Shown in pieces: positions 44,212-53,516 of a DNA stretch of 64,000 bases. Each line of letters opens with the position of its first letter. The first letter of the stretch is position 1. Below the pieces are notes generated by a model. The model was not told where the DNA came from, did not search any database, and saw only the letters and a program-made list of their open reading frames with translations. The DNA comes from Lentisphaera marina (GTDB lineage Bacteria > Verrucomicrobiota > Lentisphaeria > Lentisphaerales > Lentisphaeraceae): NCBI RefSeq assembly GCF_028745505.1, contig NZ_JAQZZL010000002.1:2335702-2399701 (forward strand), in the 5' to 3' direction. The translations under genes and the position numbers were made by a program.

Positions 44212-44388
44212 ATGAGGAAAATTATTTTTGCCTGCCCTCTCTGCAGTGAGAACAATTCACTCATTCACGATGAGCTAAATGACGCAGCAATTTTAATTGA
44301 TTTTAAATGCCCTAATTGTGCTCGTAGCTTTCGCGGTGACTTTTCAGCTCTTACTGAACTCGAACAACACTTTCACGGCAAAAAATGA
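44212..44388 (+). CDS. Small zinc-ribbon protein
   Basis: 58 residues from the ATG at 44212; an earlier start at 44170 would add 14 residues without clear support. Two CxxC pairs, CPLC and CPNC, spaced by 24 residues form a zinc ribbon. It overlaps the OmpA-family gene by four bases (ATGA). Function unknown; a nucleic-acid or protein-binding role is usual for such ribbons. Confidence 0.6.
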   Translation: MRKIIFACPLCSENNSLIHDELNDAAILIDFKCPNCARSFRGDFSALTELEQHFHGKK

Positions 44389-45182
44389 AATCGACTCTTT
44401 GGATTTTAGTGACAGTTACTGTGGCGCTAATGGGAACAACTGGCTGGCTCCTCTGGGAAAACGATCAACTCAAACAAAATAAAGCTTTATTAGAAACGCA
44501 AGTTTTCGAACTAGAGGAACACAAAGCTAGTTTAGAAGATCACCTTTCCACAAAAGAGAAAGAACAAATCCAACTTTCTCAAACACTTGATCAAGAGATC
44601 AAAAAACAAGAAGCCATGATTCAGGCGCATCAACAAACACTCGAAGAATTTAAACAGAGTGTAGAAGAAGAAAAAGAAGAGATGTCGACTCTGCACGGCA
44701 AGTTGGTTGAGGAACTACAAAACGAAATCACGAGTCGTGAAATTAAGCTTAGGGAACTCAATGGTCGCATTAGCTTAAGTATGGAAAATAAAATCCTCTT
44801 CCCCTCTGGTACCGCCAACTTGGGGGATCGTGGTTCTGAGGTTCTCCAAAAAATTAGCGATGCATTAAGCGAAACGACAGATCATATTATCCGTGTCGAA
44901 GGTCACACTGATAATGTTCCTTTATCAGGTAAAGGTCTTTATAAAAGTAATTGGGACTTATCTGCGGCTCGAGCTTTATCAGTTGTTAATGAATTACTTG
45001 CCACTCGACAACTCAACTCAAAGAATATTGAAGCTGTGGCCATGGGCGAGTTTCACCCCATAGCCGATAACAATACTAAAGAAGGGCGAGCCCAAAACCG
45101 CCGAATCGAAATTTATTTAAGTCCTAAGCCTGACACAACATCATTGACAGAATCAATACCGAACGATTCAATTATTGATTAG
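44385..45182 (+). CDS. OmpA/MotB-family protein with coiled coil
   Basis: 265 residues: one N-terminal transmembrane helix (~5-22), a coiled coil (~25-125) and a C-terminal OmpA domain (~135-255) with LFPSGTANLGDRG, VEGHTDNVPLSG and GRAQNRRIEIYL, which bind peptidoglycan. This layout anchors the envelope to the cell wall. It follows the zinc-ribbon gene and precedes the acyltransferase/ligase fusion. Confidence 0.85.
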   Translation: MKSTLWILVTVTVALMGTTGWLLWENDQLKQNKALLETQVFELEEHKASLEDHLSTKEKEQIQLSQTLDQEIKKQEAMIQAHQQTLEEFKQSVEEEKEEMSTLHGKLVEELQNEITSREIKLRELNGRISLSMENKILFPSGTANLGDRGSEVLQKISDALSETTDHIIRVEGHTDNVPLSGKGLYKSNWDLSAARALSVVNELLATRQLNSKNIEAVAMGEFHPIADNNTKEGRAQNRRIEIYLSPKPDTTSLTESIPNDSIID

Positions 45183-45243
45183 TCCGCAAACACTCTTACT
45201 ATTATATTTAAGGCAGCTAAAAACAACGGAGCCTCAAAAGCAA

Positions 45244-48200
45244 ATGAAACCCCAAACACGCCGATTAATGCCAGTCGCCTTCGCGAATTTCTTCGGCACA
45301 CTCAATGATAATGCCTTTAAGAATATTTCCATATTAATTATGGCAATGGCCATAAGTGATAGCAGTGAAGAACTCATCCTCAATGCTCGAATTTCAATCG
45401 TCTTTACGGTTCCCTTTATCCTTTTCTCTGTTTTTGCCGGCTGGGCAGGCGATCGTTTCTGTCGACACAAAGTCATGGGAGTTGCCAAGGCTTGTGAACT
45501 ACCCATCATGATTATTGGTGCATCCGCAGTGATGCTCTATGACTCAGCTAATCCCAATCCTATACTTGGAGGCTTACTCTATTCCTGTGTGTTTTTAATG
45601 GCTCTTCAATCCACTTTTTTTGTTCCTGCACGTGCCAGTATTATGCCTCAGCTCTTCAACGAGCAAGAGATCAAAGATGCCAATGGTAAGTTAGAGCTAC
45701 TCAATTTCGCGGGCATTATTTTGGGGACCGCCCTCGCTGGTTTTTGCGTGACTTATAGAGCCTTCAACCTCATCCTTCCTATTTTTGCCATCATTGGTTG
45801 GCTTTTTATTCGCAAGACTCAAGCTGTTGAAGCAGCTAACCCTCAGCTCCCTTTTTCACTTAACCCCATAAAAGAACTCGCCGGACCATTAAAAACTATT
45901 CGCCAAGATAAAGGACTACTTGCCGCCGCTATTGGAGAAACCGTTTTCTACAGTATTGGCATTGTTTTAGTCTTTGCCATCCTAACTTTGGGTAAATATG
46001 ACCTGATGCTCAATGATATTGAGCGCTCGCTCATGCTGCTCCCTCTCACTTTTGGTATCGGCCTTGGTTGCTTTATTGCTGGTCGACTGAATCATACCAC
46101 CATGAATCGTGGACTTTGTGTTCCCGGCCTCATGGGAATGACTTTTGCACTCTGCCAACTCATTGCCACCTCCAACCCTACTGTCGCTAGTCTCTGGATC
46201 CTTGTTGCTGGTTTTTTTGGCGGACTCTTCGTACTTCCTATTAAAGTTTACCTTCAAGAAGAAACACCTGAAGCAGAACGCATGCGTATCATGGCTGCTG
46301 AAAATGTTCTTGTTTTCCTCGGGATGTTATGCACCACTTGGTTGACCTATGAATTTGGTAAGCGCAGCGCGGATCTCACCTCACATTCAGTCATATGGAT
46401 CTGTGCCTTAGCTTTAGCACTCACCTGTATTCCGGCTGCGATTATTCTCTCAAACAACTTCCTTCGCCTCATGGTGCTCGGCCCCATTCGCCTCAATTAC
46501 CGTATTCGCGTGAGAGGTTTAGAGAATGTTCCCCACGAAGGTCCTTTGCTCTTATTGCCCAATCACTCCACATGGATCGATGGATTTTTACTTTCTGCAG
46601 CAGTTCCTCGTAATATTGTCTTCATGATTGATTCTACTTACTACTATAAACCTTTGTTAAAGCCATTTTTTGAAATGTTCGATTTCCTACCTGTTAACGC
46701 GGGGCGCAAATCTGTACTTCAATCTCTTGAGGCGGGAAAGCAAGCTTTAGCTGATGGTAAAGCTTTGTGCCTATTTCCCGAAGGTGTTCTAACTCGCTCA
46801 GGCTTTATGAATGAATTTAAAAGCGGCTTCCAGCGTGTCCTCAAAGATAATGATGACGCCACTGTACTTCCCGTTTATATGGGAGGTACCTGGGGAAGTA
46901 CCTTCAGTTTACGTGGCGGGGAACGCTTAAGTTTAAGCAATACTGCGGGTCCACTACCTCCCAAAATCAGCATTCATGTAGGTGAAGAAGTCCCTCACGA
47001 TATCCCAGCTTTAGATCTTTGGGAAAAAGTTAAAGAGCTCGAATTTATTGACCATAAAGTACGTGCCGATGAAAATGTTCCCGGCCCAGTGAAATTTATT
47101 CAACATGTTAAATTTAATCCCTTTGGCTCTATTTTCATCGATCCTGATAAGGGCCCGATCAAGAACTTACCCCTTTTGATTAAAATTTTAGCGCTCTCCG
47201 GAAAAATCAAAAAGATTCAAGGGAAAAAGGAATACACCTCTATCTTGCTTCCCAATACTGTAGCCGCAGTAAGTTCTGCCCTCGCCGCCTACTTCCAGGA
47301 ATCCGTACCCGTCTTTTTGAATTCAACTGTTTCCAAAGATGGTTTGGCACATGCCCTTAAAACCACGGACTGTCAATATGTGGTGACTTCTAAGCTCGCT
47401 ATCAAAAAGATGAATATTGATTTACCCGAGACCTGTACCCCCATCTATCTTGAAGATATTGCCAAAAGCATCACTAAAGTCGATGTGATTAAGGCTTTGC
47501 TCAGCATTGCCCGTCCTACATCTTGGATTTGCAAAGCTCGCATTGACGATACGGCCACAATCCTTTTCTCTAGTGGCTCGACAGGAACGCCAAAAGGCGT
47601 TGAGCTCAGTCACTTGAATGTGAGTTCCAACTTGGATTCACTTGGTATGGTTTGTGACCTCAATCAAAATGATGTGGTTTTGGGACATATGCCCTTGTTC
47701 CATGCCTTTGGTTATCTATCGGCATTTTATCTCCCCATTAGTCAAGCGACTCCAACTGTGATGCAGGCCAATCCTCTCGACGCCAAAGCCGTCAGTGAGA
47801 ACATGGGTAAATATGGTTGTTCTATTTTATTTGGTACTCCGAGTTTCCTCGCCAATTATACTCGCAGATGTAAAAAAGAAGACTTCAATAAGCTTCGTCT
47901 CGTTCTTGTCGGTGCCGAAAAACTGAATGCGAACACCGCACAAGAGTTTTTTGAGAAATTTGGGATTCTACCCACCGAGGCCTATGGCGCAACAGAACTT
48001 GCTCCGGGTATAAGCTTCAATGCCCCCGTAAAAATATGGGAACTGGGCAAAAAGCATTTACGAGATAATTCAGTGGGACGTCCTCTTCCTGGCATTCAAA
48101 TTAAAACAGTTAATCCAGATACTCTAGAGGATTTAGCTAATGGAGAAGCTGGTCTTCTCTTAGTCAGAAGTCCAAGTACTATGCGTGGTTACCTTAAAGA

Positions 48201-48642
48201 CCCTGATCGTACAAAAGAAGTTTTGAAAAATGGTTGGTACATTACCGGAGATATTGCCTCTATTAATCGCGACGGTTCTATCCAATTACAAGGTCGCCTC
48301 TCACGCTTTAGTAAAATTGCTGGTGAAATGGTTCCTCATGGTGCCGTCGAAGAAGCTTTACATCAAGAAGCCAACACAGACCCATCGCAACTCGCCGTCA
48401 TGGGAGTTCCCGACGAAGCTCGGGGTGAAAAGTTAATTGTTTTGTTCACGGAGCTCGATAAAGATATTGCCGAAATCATTGAAGGTTTAAGAGCTCATGG
48501 GCTACCAAATCTATGGATTCCAAAGCCTCAAAACTTTATACAAATTGAAGAAATCCCACTTTTGGGTTCCGGAAAAGTAGATCTCAAGGCTCTTAAAGAC
48601 TTGGCAATCAAAATGGTAGAAAAAAATCAAGCAAAAAAATGA
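45244..48642 (+). CDS. MFS lysophospholipid transporter - PlsC acyltransferase - acyl-ACP ligase fusion (LplT-Aas type)
   Basis: 1132 residues from ATG at 45244 (GGAG 12 bases upstream); a TTG at 45175 would run into the previous gene. Residues ~10-410 are an LplT-like MFS transporter. Residues ~430-610 are PlsC-like, with LLLPNHSTWIDG and FPEGVLTRSG. Residues ~700-1125 are an AMP-forming ligase, with LFSSGSTGTPKGVELSH and GATELAPG. Together they bring in 2-acyl lysophospholipid and re-acylate it. In E. coli the two parts are LplT and Aas; the fusion is common in other Gram-negatives. Confidence 0.9.
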   Translation: MKPQTRRLMPVAFANFFGTLNDNAFKNISILIMAMAISDSSEELILNARISIVFTVPFILFSVFAGWAGDRFCRHKVMGVAKACELPIMIIGASAVMLYDSANPNPILGGLLYSCVFLMALQSTFFVPARASIMPQLFNEQEIKDANGKLELLNFAGIILGTALAGFCVTYRAFNLILPIFAIIGWLFIRKTQAVEAANPQLPFSLNPIKELAGPLKTIRQDKGLLAAAIGETVFYSIGIVLVFAILTLGKYDLMLNDIERSLMLLPLTFGIGLGCFIAGRLNHTTMNRGLCVPGLMGMTFALCQLIATSNPTVASLWILVAGFFGGLFVLPIKVYLQEETPEAERMRIMAAENVLVFLGMLCTTWLTYEFGKRSADLTSHSVIWICALALALTCIPAAIILSNNFLRLMVLGPIRLNYRIRVRGLENVPHEGPLLLLPNHSTWIDGFLLSAAVPRNIVFMIDSTYYYKPLLKPFFEMFDFLPVNAGRKSVLQSLEAGKQALADGKALCLFPEGVLTRSGFMNEFKSGFQRVLKDNDDATVLPVYMGGTWGSTFSLRGGERLSLSNTAGPLPPKISIHVGEEVPHDIPALDLWEKVKELEFIDHKVRADENVPGPVKFIQHVKFNPFGSIFIDPDKGPIKNLPLLIKILALSGKIKKIQGKKEYTSILLPNTVAAVSSALAAYFQESVPVFLNSTVSKDGLAHALKTTDCQYVVTSKLAIKKMNIDLPETCTPIYLEDIAKSITKVDVIKALLSIARPTSWICKARIDDTATILFSSGSTGTPKGVELSHLNVSSNLDSLGMVCDLNQNDVVLGHMPLFHAFGYLSAFYLPISQATPTVMQANPLDAKAVSENMGKYGCSILFGTPSFLANYTRRCKKEDFNKLRLVLVGAEKLNANTAQEFFEKFGILPTEAYGATELAPGISFNAPVKIWELGKKHLRDNSVGRPLPGIQIKTVNPDTLEDLANGEAGLLLVRSPSTMRGYLKDPDRTKEVLKNGWYITGDIASINRDGSIQLQGRLSRFSKIAGEMVPHGAVEEALHQEANTDPSQLAVMGVPDEARGEKLIVLFTELDKDIAEIIEGLRAHGLPNLWIPKPQNFIQIEEIPLLGSGKVDLKALKDLAIKMVEKNQAKK

Positions 48643-48799
48643 GCCTCTGAAAATTTACTTTGAAAAATCATATAGTCAGTTTGATGAAATAGCGAAATCG
48701 CATTAGATTCAGCACTCGCTTAACTGGACACTATGGTTTTTATTGTTCAAATCCGGTTAATCTAGACACTTTTAATTATAATGTAACAAGGAAAATAAA

Positions 48800-48937
48800 A
48801 TGAAAAGAACTTATCAGCCTTCAAAGTTGAAGAGAAAAAGAATGTGTGGTTTCCGCGCTCGTATGGCAACTAAGAGTGGTCGTAAACTTATCGCTAGAAG
48901 AAGATCTAAAGGTCGCGCTAAGCTCACACAAGCCTAA
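48800..48937 (+). CDS. rpmH: Ribosomal protein L34
   Basis: 45 residues, MKRTYQPSKLKRKRMCGFRARM and on to RSKGRAKLTQA. The KRTYQPSK start and GFRARMATKSGRKLIARRR core are diagnostic. AAGGAAAATAAA precedes the ATG. It opens the conserved rpmH-rnpA-yidD-yidC-jag block. Confidence 0.97.
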   Translation: MKRTYQPSKLKRKRMCGFRARMATKSGRKLIARRRSKGRAKLTQA

Positions 48938-48953
48938 TTTGGCCTCCTGAAAG

Positions 48954-49349
48954 GTGACTCAACCCTCTCAAGATTCTAATAAAAAAAGCTTACTCACGCT
49001 CAGTTCTGACTTAAGCTTTTCTAAATCTCACAGGCTCGTAAAAGGACACGAATTTCGCTACATGCGAGAAAACGCTGAAAGCATACGCGGGAAGTCCATT
49101 ATCTTATGTTATGCCCCAGCACCTGATAGCCAAAGAAGGCTTGGGATTGTCGTTAGCAAAAGATTTCACAAGCACGCAGTAAAGAGAAATCGCGCAAAAA
49201 GAATCATTAGAGAGGCGTACCGTCACCTTCAGGATAAACTTCCGAATAACTGGTTTGTTATTATATCCCGGGCCCATTTATCGGGTAAGAGCTCCATCGA
49301 GGTACAGGAAGAGCTCTTAAAACTTATCGACAAAAGCAACTTAGTGTGA
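48954..49349 (+). CDS. rnpA: Ribonuclease P protein component
   Basis: 131 residues. It binds the RNase P RNA and helps to trim tRNA 5' ends. The signature RRLGIVVSKRFHKHAVKRNRAKRIIREAYR is present. The GTG start gives a longer N terminus (~23 residues) than in most RnpA, but no other start lies in frame before the FSKSHRLVKGHEF core. Sixteen bases after rpmH; overlaps yidD by four bases. Confidence 0.93.
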   Translation: MTQPSQDSNKKSLLTLSSDLSFSKSHRLVKGHEFRYMRENAESIRGKSIILCYAPAPDSQRRLGIVVSKRFHKHAVKRNRAKRIIREAYRHLQDKLPNNWFVIISRAHLSGKSSIEVQEELLKLIDKSNLV

Positions 49350-49603
49350 AGAAAGAAAATTTAGCAACGCGATTCGCAATGCTAATTGTATGGCTCTATC
49401 AAAAATGCCTCTCCCCCCTCTTTCCTCCTGTTTGTAGATTTCATCCCAATTGTTCGAATTACTCACGTCAAGCCTTAAGCACTCATGGTTTTATACGCGG
49501 CTTATACTTGACAATAAAAAGAATTTTTAAATGTCACCCTTTCTATAAGGGCTCGAACTATGATCCAGTTCCCGAAAAAAAGGTGACTCAAAAAGAGAAA
49601 TAA
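49346..49603 (+). CDS. yidD: Membrane protein insertion efficiency factor YidD
   Basis: 85 residues with GTG start inside the rnpA stop. The family pattern is complete: WLYQKCLSPLFPPVCRFHPNCSNYSRQAL and KRIFKCHPFYKGSNYDPVP, with the three conserved cysteines. It binds the inner membrane peripherally and aids YidC. Confidence 0.94.
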   Translation: MKKENLATRFAMLIVWLYQKCLSPLFPPVCRFHPNCSNYSRQALSTHGFIRGLYLTIKRIFKCHPFYKGSNYDPVPEKKVTQKEK

Positions 49604-49608
49604 CTCTT

Positions 49609-51462
49609 ATGGATAAGAAAGGATTAGCCTGGCTACTTGCCTTAGGCCTTTCACTCTACCTCATTCTCAATACTGAGAACGAAAAAATCAATCAAAAGTT
49701 TTTTGGCATTGAAGCTCAGGCTCAAGCTCCTCAGCAAGAAAATGCTGATAGTGCTCTAAGCGAAGATAACGCACCTGCCACAATAAACGCAGATGAAAAA
49801 GCTCCTACTGAAGAAAAGCAGGCTGCACTCAAAGCAGTAGCTAAAGACGCTCTATCGAAAGAAGCGCCTGCAGAATTAGCACAAGCAGAGCTTCCTGTAC
49901 ACAGCTTAAGTGTAGGAGATAACTTTGTCTTAAATATACGTCCTGGTCAAGGCTTAAAAGATGCCCAACTCAATGAGTATTTCACTACTAGTGAGAAAGA
50001 TAAAAACGTTAAAATTGGTGATCAAAACACACCTAGTTTCAACTTTTCTGGCGTTGCTGAAGAGTGGCAGTTAGTCAACTTACGCGTTAAAGAGAAAAGT
50101 CAGAATAAGTTAGTAACGGAAGCTGCTTACACATATGAAGGTCAAAGTTTTGCCGTTCAAAGTACTTGGGCCTTAACAGAAGATTACCACTTTGCTTTAA
50201 ACCACAAGCTTATCAACACCTCAGACAAAACCCTAAACATTAGCGGTCTTTACCTTAACTGTGGTTACGTCCAACCCGTTCAGATGGGAGAACATGGCTT
50301 CTTTACACAACAAGCTATTGGTAATGACCAAGCCATTGATACCATCCTCAAAAAAGACCGTAAGATTGAGACACATCTTAAACACGGCATTGTCGATGAC
50401 ATTAAAGATAAGCTTGAAGATGCTGCCGAAGAAGGTCGCGTCCTTAAAGATCCTTACGCTATTTACCAGCCTGAAGAAGGCGATAGCTTTGACTGGATTG
50501 CTGTAAAGAACCAATACTTTGCTTTTATTGCCGATACGAGTGATTCTTTTTCAACGGTAAGAACGAAAACAAAAGAAATCATTTCGCCCCTTAAAAATGA
50601 AGATGGCAGTCAAGATAAATACGACCTACTCTTTGCTGAAGGCCAAATTGAAGACTTTAAACTCATCCCAGGCGAATCCAAAGAGGTCGCACTCGATATC
50701 TTTGCAGGTCCTCAGGAAATTCACATTTTAGAAAAGCTCGGTAGTGATAAAAAAGGTATCATGCAACTCAACATGTTCATGAACATGAAAGTATCTTGGT
50801 TAGGTTTCCTATCTGAAATGATTCTCAAAGCTCTCTTCTTTTTCAATGGCTTTGTCAATAGTTTTGGTCTCTCTATTATTTTACTTACTATTACAGTTAA
50901 ACTCCTCTTCTGGAAATTAACTAATAAGAGTAATCGCTCTATGAAGAAAATGGCTGTTCTTGGTCCTCGCATTAAGGAAATTCGCGAAGAAAATAAGGAC
51001 AATCCACAAGTTATGAATCAAAAAGTCATGGCCCTTTACCGCGAGGAAGGCGTTAACCCCGCAGGTGGTTGCTTACCCATGCTCTTACAGATGCCCATCT
51101 TCATTGCACTCTTTAATGCACTTCGCAGTGCCATTGAACTACGCCACGTAGAGTTCCTTTGGATTATGGACTTATCACAGCCCGATACCTTAGGTTTCAT
51201 TCCTGGCGTCCCCATTAGACCCCTCGTTATCATTTGGGCTCTATTAATGCTTGTTCAGCAGAGAATGACTCCTTCCTCTGCGGACGAAACCCAGAAAAAA
51301 GTCATGATGTTTATGCCTATTATGATGCTGTTCTTCTGTTACGGCATGCCAGCTGGCCTCACACTTTATTGGTGCTTCCAGTCACTCATGACACTCATTC
51401 AATACAAACTCAACAACCGGACTACAGACGGCACTCCAGCTCCAGCTACTGCCGCTAAATGA
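49609..51462 (+). CDS. yidC: Membrane protein insertase YidC
   Basis: 617 residues of the Gram-negative type: an N-terminal helix (~6-22), a low-complexity Glu/Ala-rich linker, the periplasmic beta-sandwich domain (~100-370) and the conserved five-helix insertase core (~395-600). The core includes NPAGGCLPMLLQMPIFIALFNALR and MMLFFCYGMPAGLTLYWCFQSL. It inserts small proteins into the inner membrane. Six bases after yidD. Confidence 0.96.
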   Translation: MDKKGLAWLLALGLSLYLILNTENEKINQKFFGIEAQAQAPQQENADSALSEDNAPATINADEKAPTEEKQAALKAVAKDALSKEAPAELAQAELPVHSLSVGDNFVLNIRPGQGLKDAQLNEYFTTSEKDKNVKIGDQNTPSFNFSGVAEEWQLVNLRVKEKSQNKLVTEAAYTYEGQSFAVQSTWALTEDYHFALNHKLINTSDKTLNISGLYLNCGYVQPVQMGEHGFFTQQAIGNDQAIDTILKKDRKIETHLKHGIVDDIKDKLEDAAEEGRVLKDPYAIYQPEEGDSFDWIAVKNQYFAFIADTSDSFSTVRTKTKEIISPLKNEDGSQDKYDLLFAEGQIEDFKLIPGESKEVALDIFAGPQEIHILEKLGSDKKGIMQLNMFMNMKVSWLGFLSEMILKALFFFNGFVNSFGLSIILLTITVKLLFWKLTNKSNRSMKKMAVLGPRIKEIREENKDNPQVMNQKVMALYREEGVNPAGGCLPMLLQMPIFIALFNALRSAIELRHVEFLWIMDLSQPDTLGFIPGVPIRPLVIIWALLMLVQQRMTPSSADETQKKVMMFMPIMMLFFCYGMPAGLTLYWCFQSLMTLIQYKLNNRTTDGTPAPATAAK

Positions 51463-51474
51463 TTAGGAGAAATC

Positions 51475-52245
51475 ATGGAAACTAAGACACAAGAATGCGA
51501 AAAATCCAAACGCGTATTTGAAACTATTATTACACTTCTCGGCCAAAAAGCTGAAGTGGCTCACAAGTATACAGGAAAAAATATTGTTCTCAACGTAACT
51601 TCCGAAGACCCAGGTCGCCTAATCGGACGTAGAGGCATTGCCCTTAACAGTATCACTCACCTTATGAATCTCGTTCTCAAGCGCGAAGATGGTGAACATC
51701 CCCACGTTGTCATCGATGTGAAAGGCATTGGCGAAGAAGATAGAGGCGAGCGCGAGCGTGGACCTCGTAAAGACAAGCGCAATAACAAGCGTAATAATAA
51801 CCGTCGCCACAATAAGAATTCTGAAAGTAACGAAACTGCTGAGCCAAAGACTGAAGCTAAAGCTGAGCCAAAGACTGAAGCTAAAGCTGAGCCAAAGACT
51901 GAAGCTAAAGCTGAGCCAAAGACTGAAGCCAAAGCTGAGCCAAAGGCTGAAGCTGAGCCAAAGACTGAGGCTAAAGCTGAGCCAAAGACTGAAGCTAAAG
52001 CTGAGCCAAAAACTGAAGCTAAAGCTGAGCCAAAGAAAAAACTTTCTCGCTTAGAGATCGAATGCCGTAACTCATCACGTGAAGTTAAAAAATGGGGCGA
52101 AGACACTTACCTACCTCCAATGACTGAAGGTGATTGCTTCAAAGCTCTCGATTACTTTAAAAATGATAAAGAAATCACAGCTGCAATCGACGAGAGTCGT
52201 ACTTCTGGCGATAAAAAAAGAGTTAAGCTGTCAATTCAGCAATAA
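51475..52245 (+). CDS. jag: Jag-like KH-domain RNA-binding protein with a long PKTEAKAE repeat
   Basis: 256 residues. Residues ~10-85 are the KH domain (PGRLIGRRGIALNSITHLMN). A basic stretch (RNNKRNNNRRHNKN) leads to seven full and one shortened PKTEAKAE repeats (~125-187). Residues ~190-256 align with the R3H region of Jag (LPPM and following), but the Arg and His of the R3H signature are not at their places (EGDCFKALDYF). Last gene of the yidC block, followed by a terminator. Jag/KhpB binds RNA in complex with KhpA in other bacteria. Confidence 0.85.
   Translation: METKTQECEKSKRVFETIITLLGQKAEVAHKYTGKNIVLNVTSEDPGRLIGRRGIALNSITHLMNLVLKREDGEHPHVVIDVKGIGEEDRGERERGPRKDKRNNKRNNNRRHNKNSESNETAEPKTEAKAEPKTEAKAEPKTEAKAEPKTEAKAEPKAEAEPKTEAKAEPKTEAKAEPKTEAKAEPKKKLSRLEIECRNSSREVKKWGEDTYLPPMTEGDCFKALDYFKNDKEITAAIDESRTSGDKKRVKLSIQQ
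51841..52035 (+). repeat. 24-bp tandem repeats inside jag
   Basis: Seven near-identical 24-bp units and one shorter unit encode PKTEAKAE. The copies are almost identical in DNA, indicating recent slippage expansion. Likely variable in length between strains. Confidence 0.9.
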
Positions 52246-52266
52246 GCTTTTTGATCAATTGATTTT

Positions 52267-52293
52267 AGCCCCTCCTTCGAGGGGCTTTTTTTT
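52267..52293 (+). terminator. Terminator of the rpmH-jag block, T-tract used as IS target
   Basis: Arms AGCCCCTC (52267-52274) and GAGGGGCT (52279-52286) precede eight T residues ending at 52293. The ISL3-family element begins with the next base, and the T-run is repeated after its other end. Confidence 0.88.
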
Positions 52294-52394
52294 GGTTCTT
52301 CACGGATTTGCGTGATTTGCAATAATTAGTAAAAAAGTCGTTCTCATGATTAAGTTTGATTTACCACAATTAAACAAAATAAAGAGAACGACTT

Positions 52395-53516
52395 ATGTTA
52401 ACAGATAACTTCCTTTCAAATTTTTGGCAAGGTTTCGCAGTTGAAGATTTTTATATAGATAGAGATAAACTTAGAGTTAAGCTTATCCCTCATAAAACGG
52501 CTTGCTGCGGACGTTGTGGCCTCATGGGCAATTCTATACATGATATAAGCGAACGTAAGGTACGTGATTTATCATGTTTCGAATATAAAACATATCTAAT
52601 AATACAAGTACGTAGAGTTAATTGCTTAGTATGTGGAGTAAGAACTGAGCACATACCGTGGCTAGCACCTTATTCTAGGGTGACAAAACGATTGAAGAAT
52701 TATACTGAAGCTTTGTGCCGCATTCTTCCCATAAGTCATGTCTCGAACCTTTTAGGATTACATTGGACAACGGTAAAGGATATTGATAAGGGCCGTTTAA
52801 TTCGTGAAGTTACAGAGCCAGATTATAGTAGAATCAGGCAGCTTGTAATGGATGAATTCGCTCTACACAAAGGTCATCGTTACGCAACTGTGATTGCTGA
52901 TGCAAATACACAGCAGGTTCTATGGATTGGAGAAGGGAGGTCCAGGAAAAATATTCGACCTTTCTTTGAAGAACTCGGTGAGTACTGTCAGAATATTGAA
53001 GCAGTCGCAATGGATATGAATACATCTTTTGATTTGGAAGTGAAAGAACACTGTCCACACGCCGAGGTCGTTTATGATCTGTTTCATGTAATAGCAAAAT
53101 ATGGGCGTGAAGTTATTGATCGAGTTCGTGTAGATCGAGCTAATGAGTTGAAAGAGGACAAAAAAGCGAGAAAAGTAGTCAAGCAAGGACGCTGGTTATT
53201 ACTGAAAAATAAATCTAATCTTCGCGGTTCTCAAGAAATTAAACTTCAAGAATTACTACAAGCCAATAAGCCTCTCGCTGTTGTTTACATGATGAAGCAG
53301 GCCTTAAAAGATATATGGTTTTGTCCTACAGTTAAAGAAGCCTTTAATAACTGGAGGTATTGGTTTAAGCAAGTGAAAGAATCAGGAATAAAGCCTCTTG
53401 AAAATTTTGCGAGAAAATTAAGACCCTACGTACGAGGCATTTTAGCATCCTCTAAGTTTCCATTAAACACAAGTGTTCTTGAAGGTATGAATAATAAAAT
53501 CAAAGGGGACTTGTAA
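52395..53516 (+). pseudogene. ISL3-family transposase, C terminus cut off by a nested IS
   Basis: The gene now ends after 373 codons, with LEGMNNKIK followed by the foreign GDL and a stop. The missing end is found beyond the nested element at 54242-54324 and reads VIKRMAYGYRDSTYFFLKIRD and on. Joining the two across one copy of the 8-bp duplication gives 397 codons. The zinc-finger-like N terminus (CCGRCG, CLVCG) and the DDE_Tnp_ISL3 core (MDEFALHKGHRYATVI, DLFHV) are complete. Losing the conserved C terminus probably inactivates it. Confidence 0.88.

Noticed and set aside
48643..48799. Replication origin next to rpmH
   Set aside because: No DnaA-box cluster (TTATCCACA) is seen and dnaA is not in the window.
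51841..52035. Possible CRISPR-like short repeats
   Set aside because: The 24-bp units are contiguous without spacers and lie in frame within jag, encoding PKTEAKAE.
51657..52106. Long antisense ORF over the jag repeat
   Set aside because: It is the reverse frame of the low-complexity repeat (SALASVFG units) and has no ribosome-binding site.
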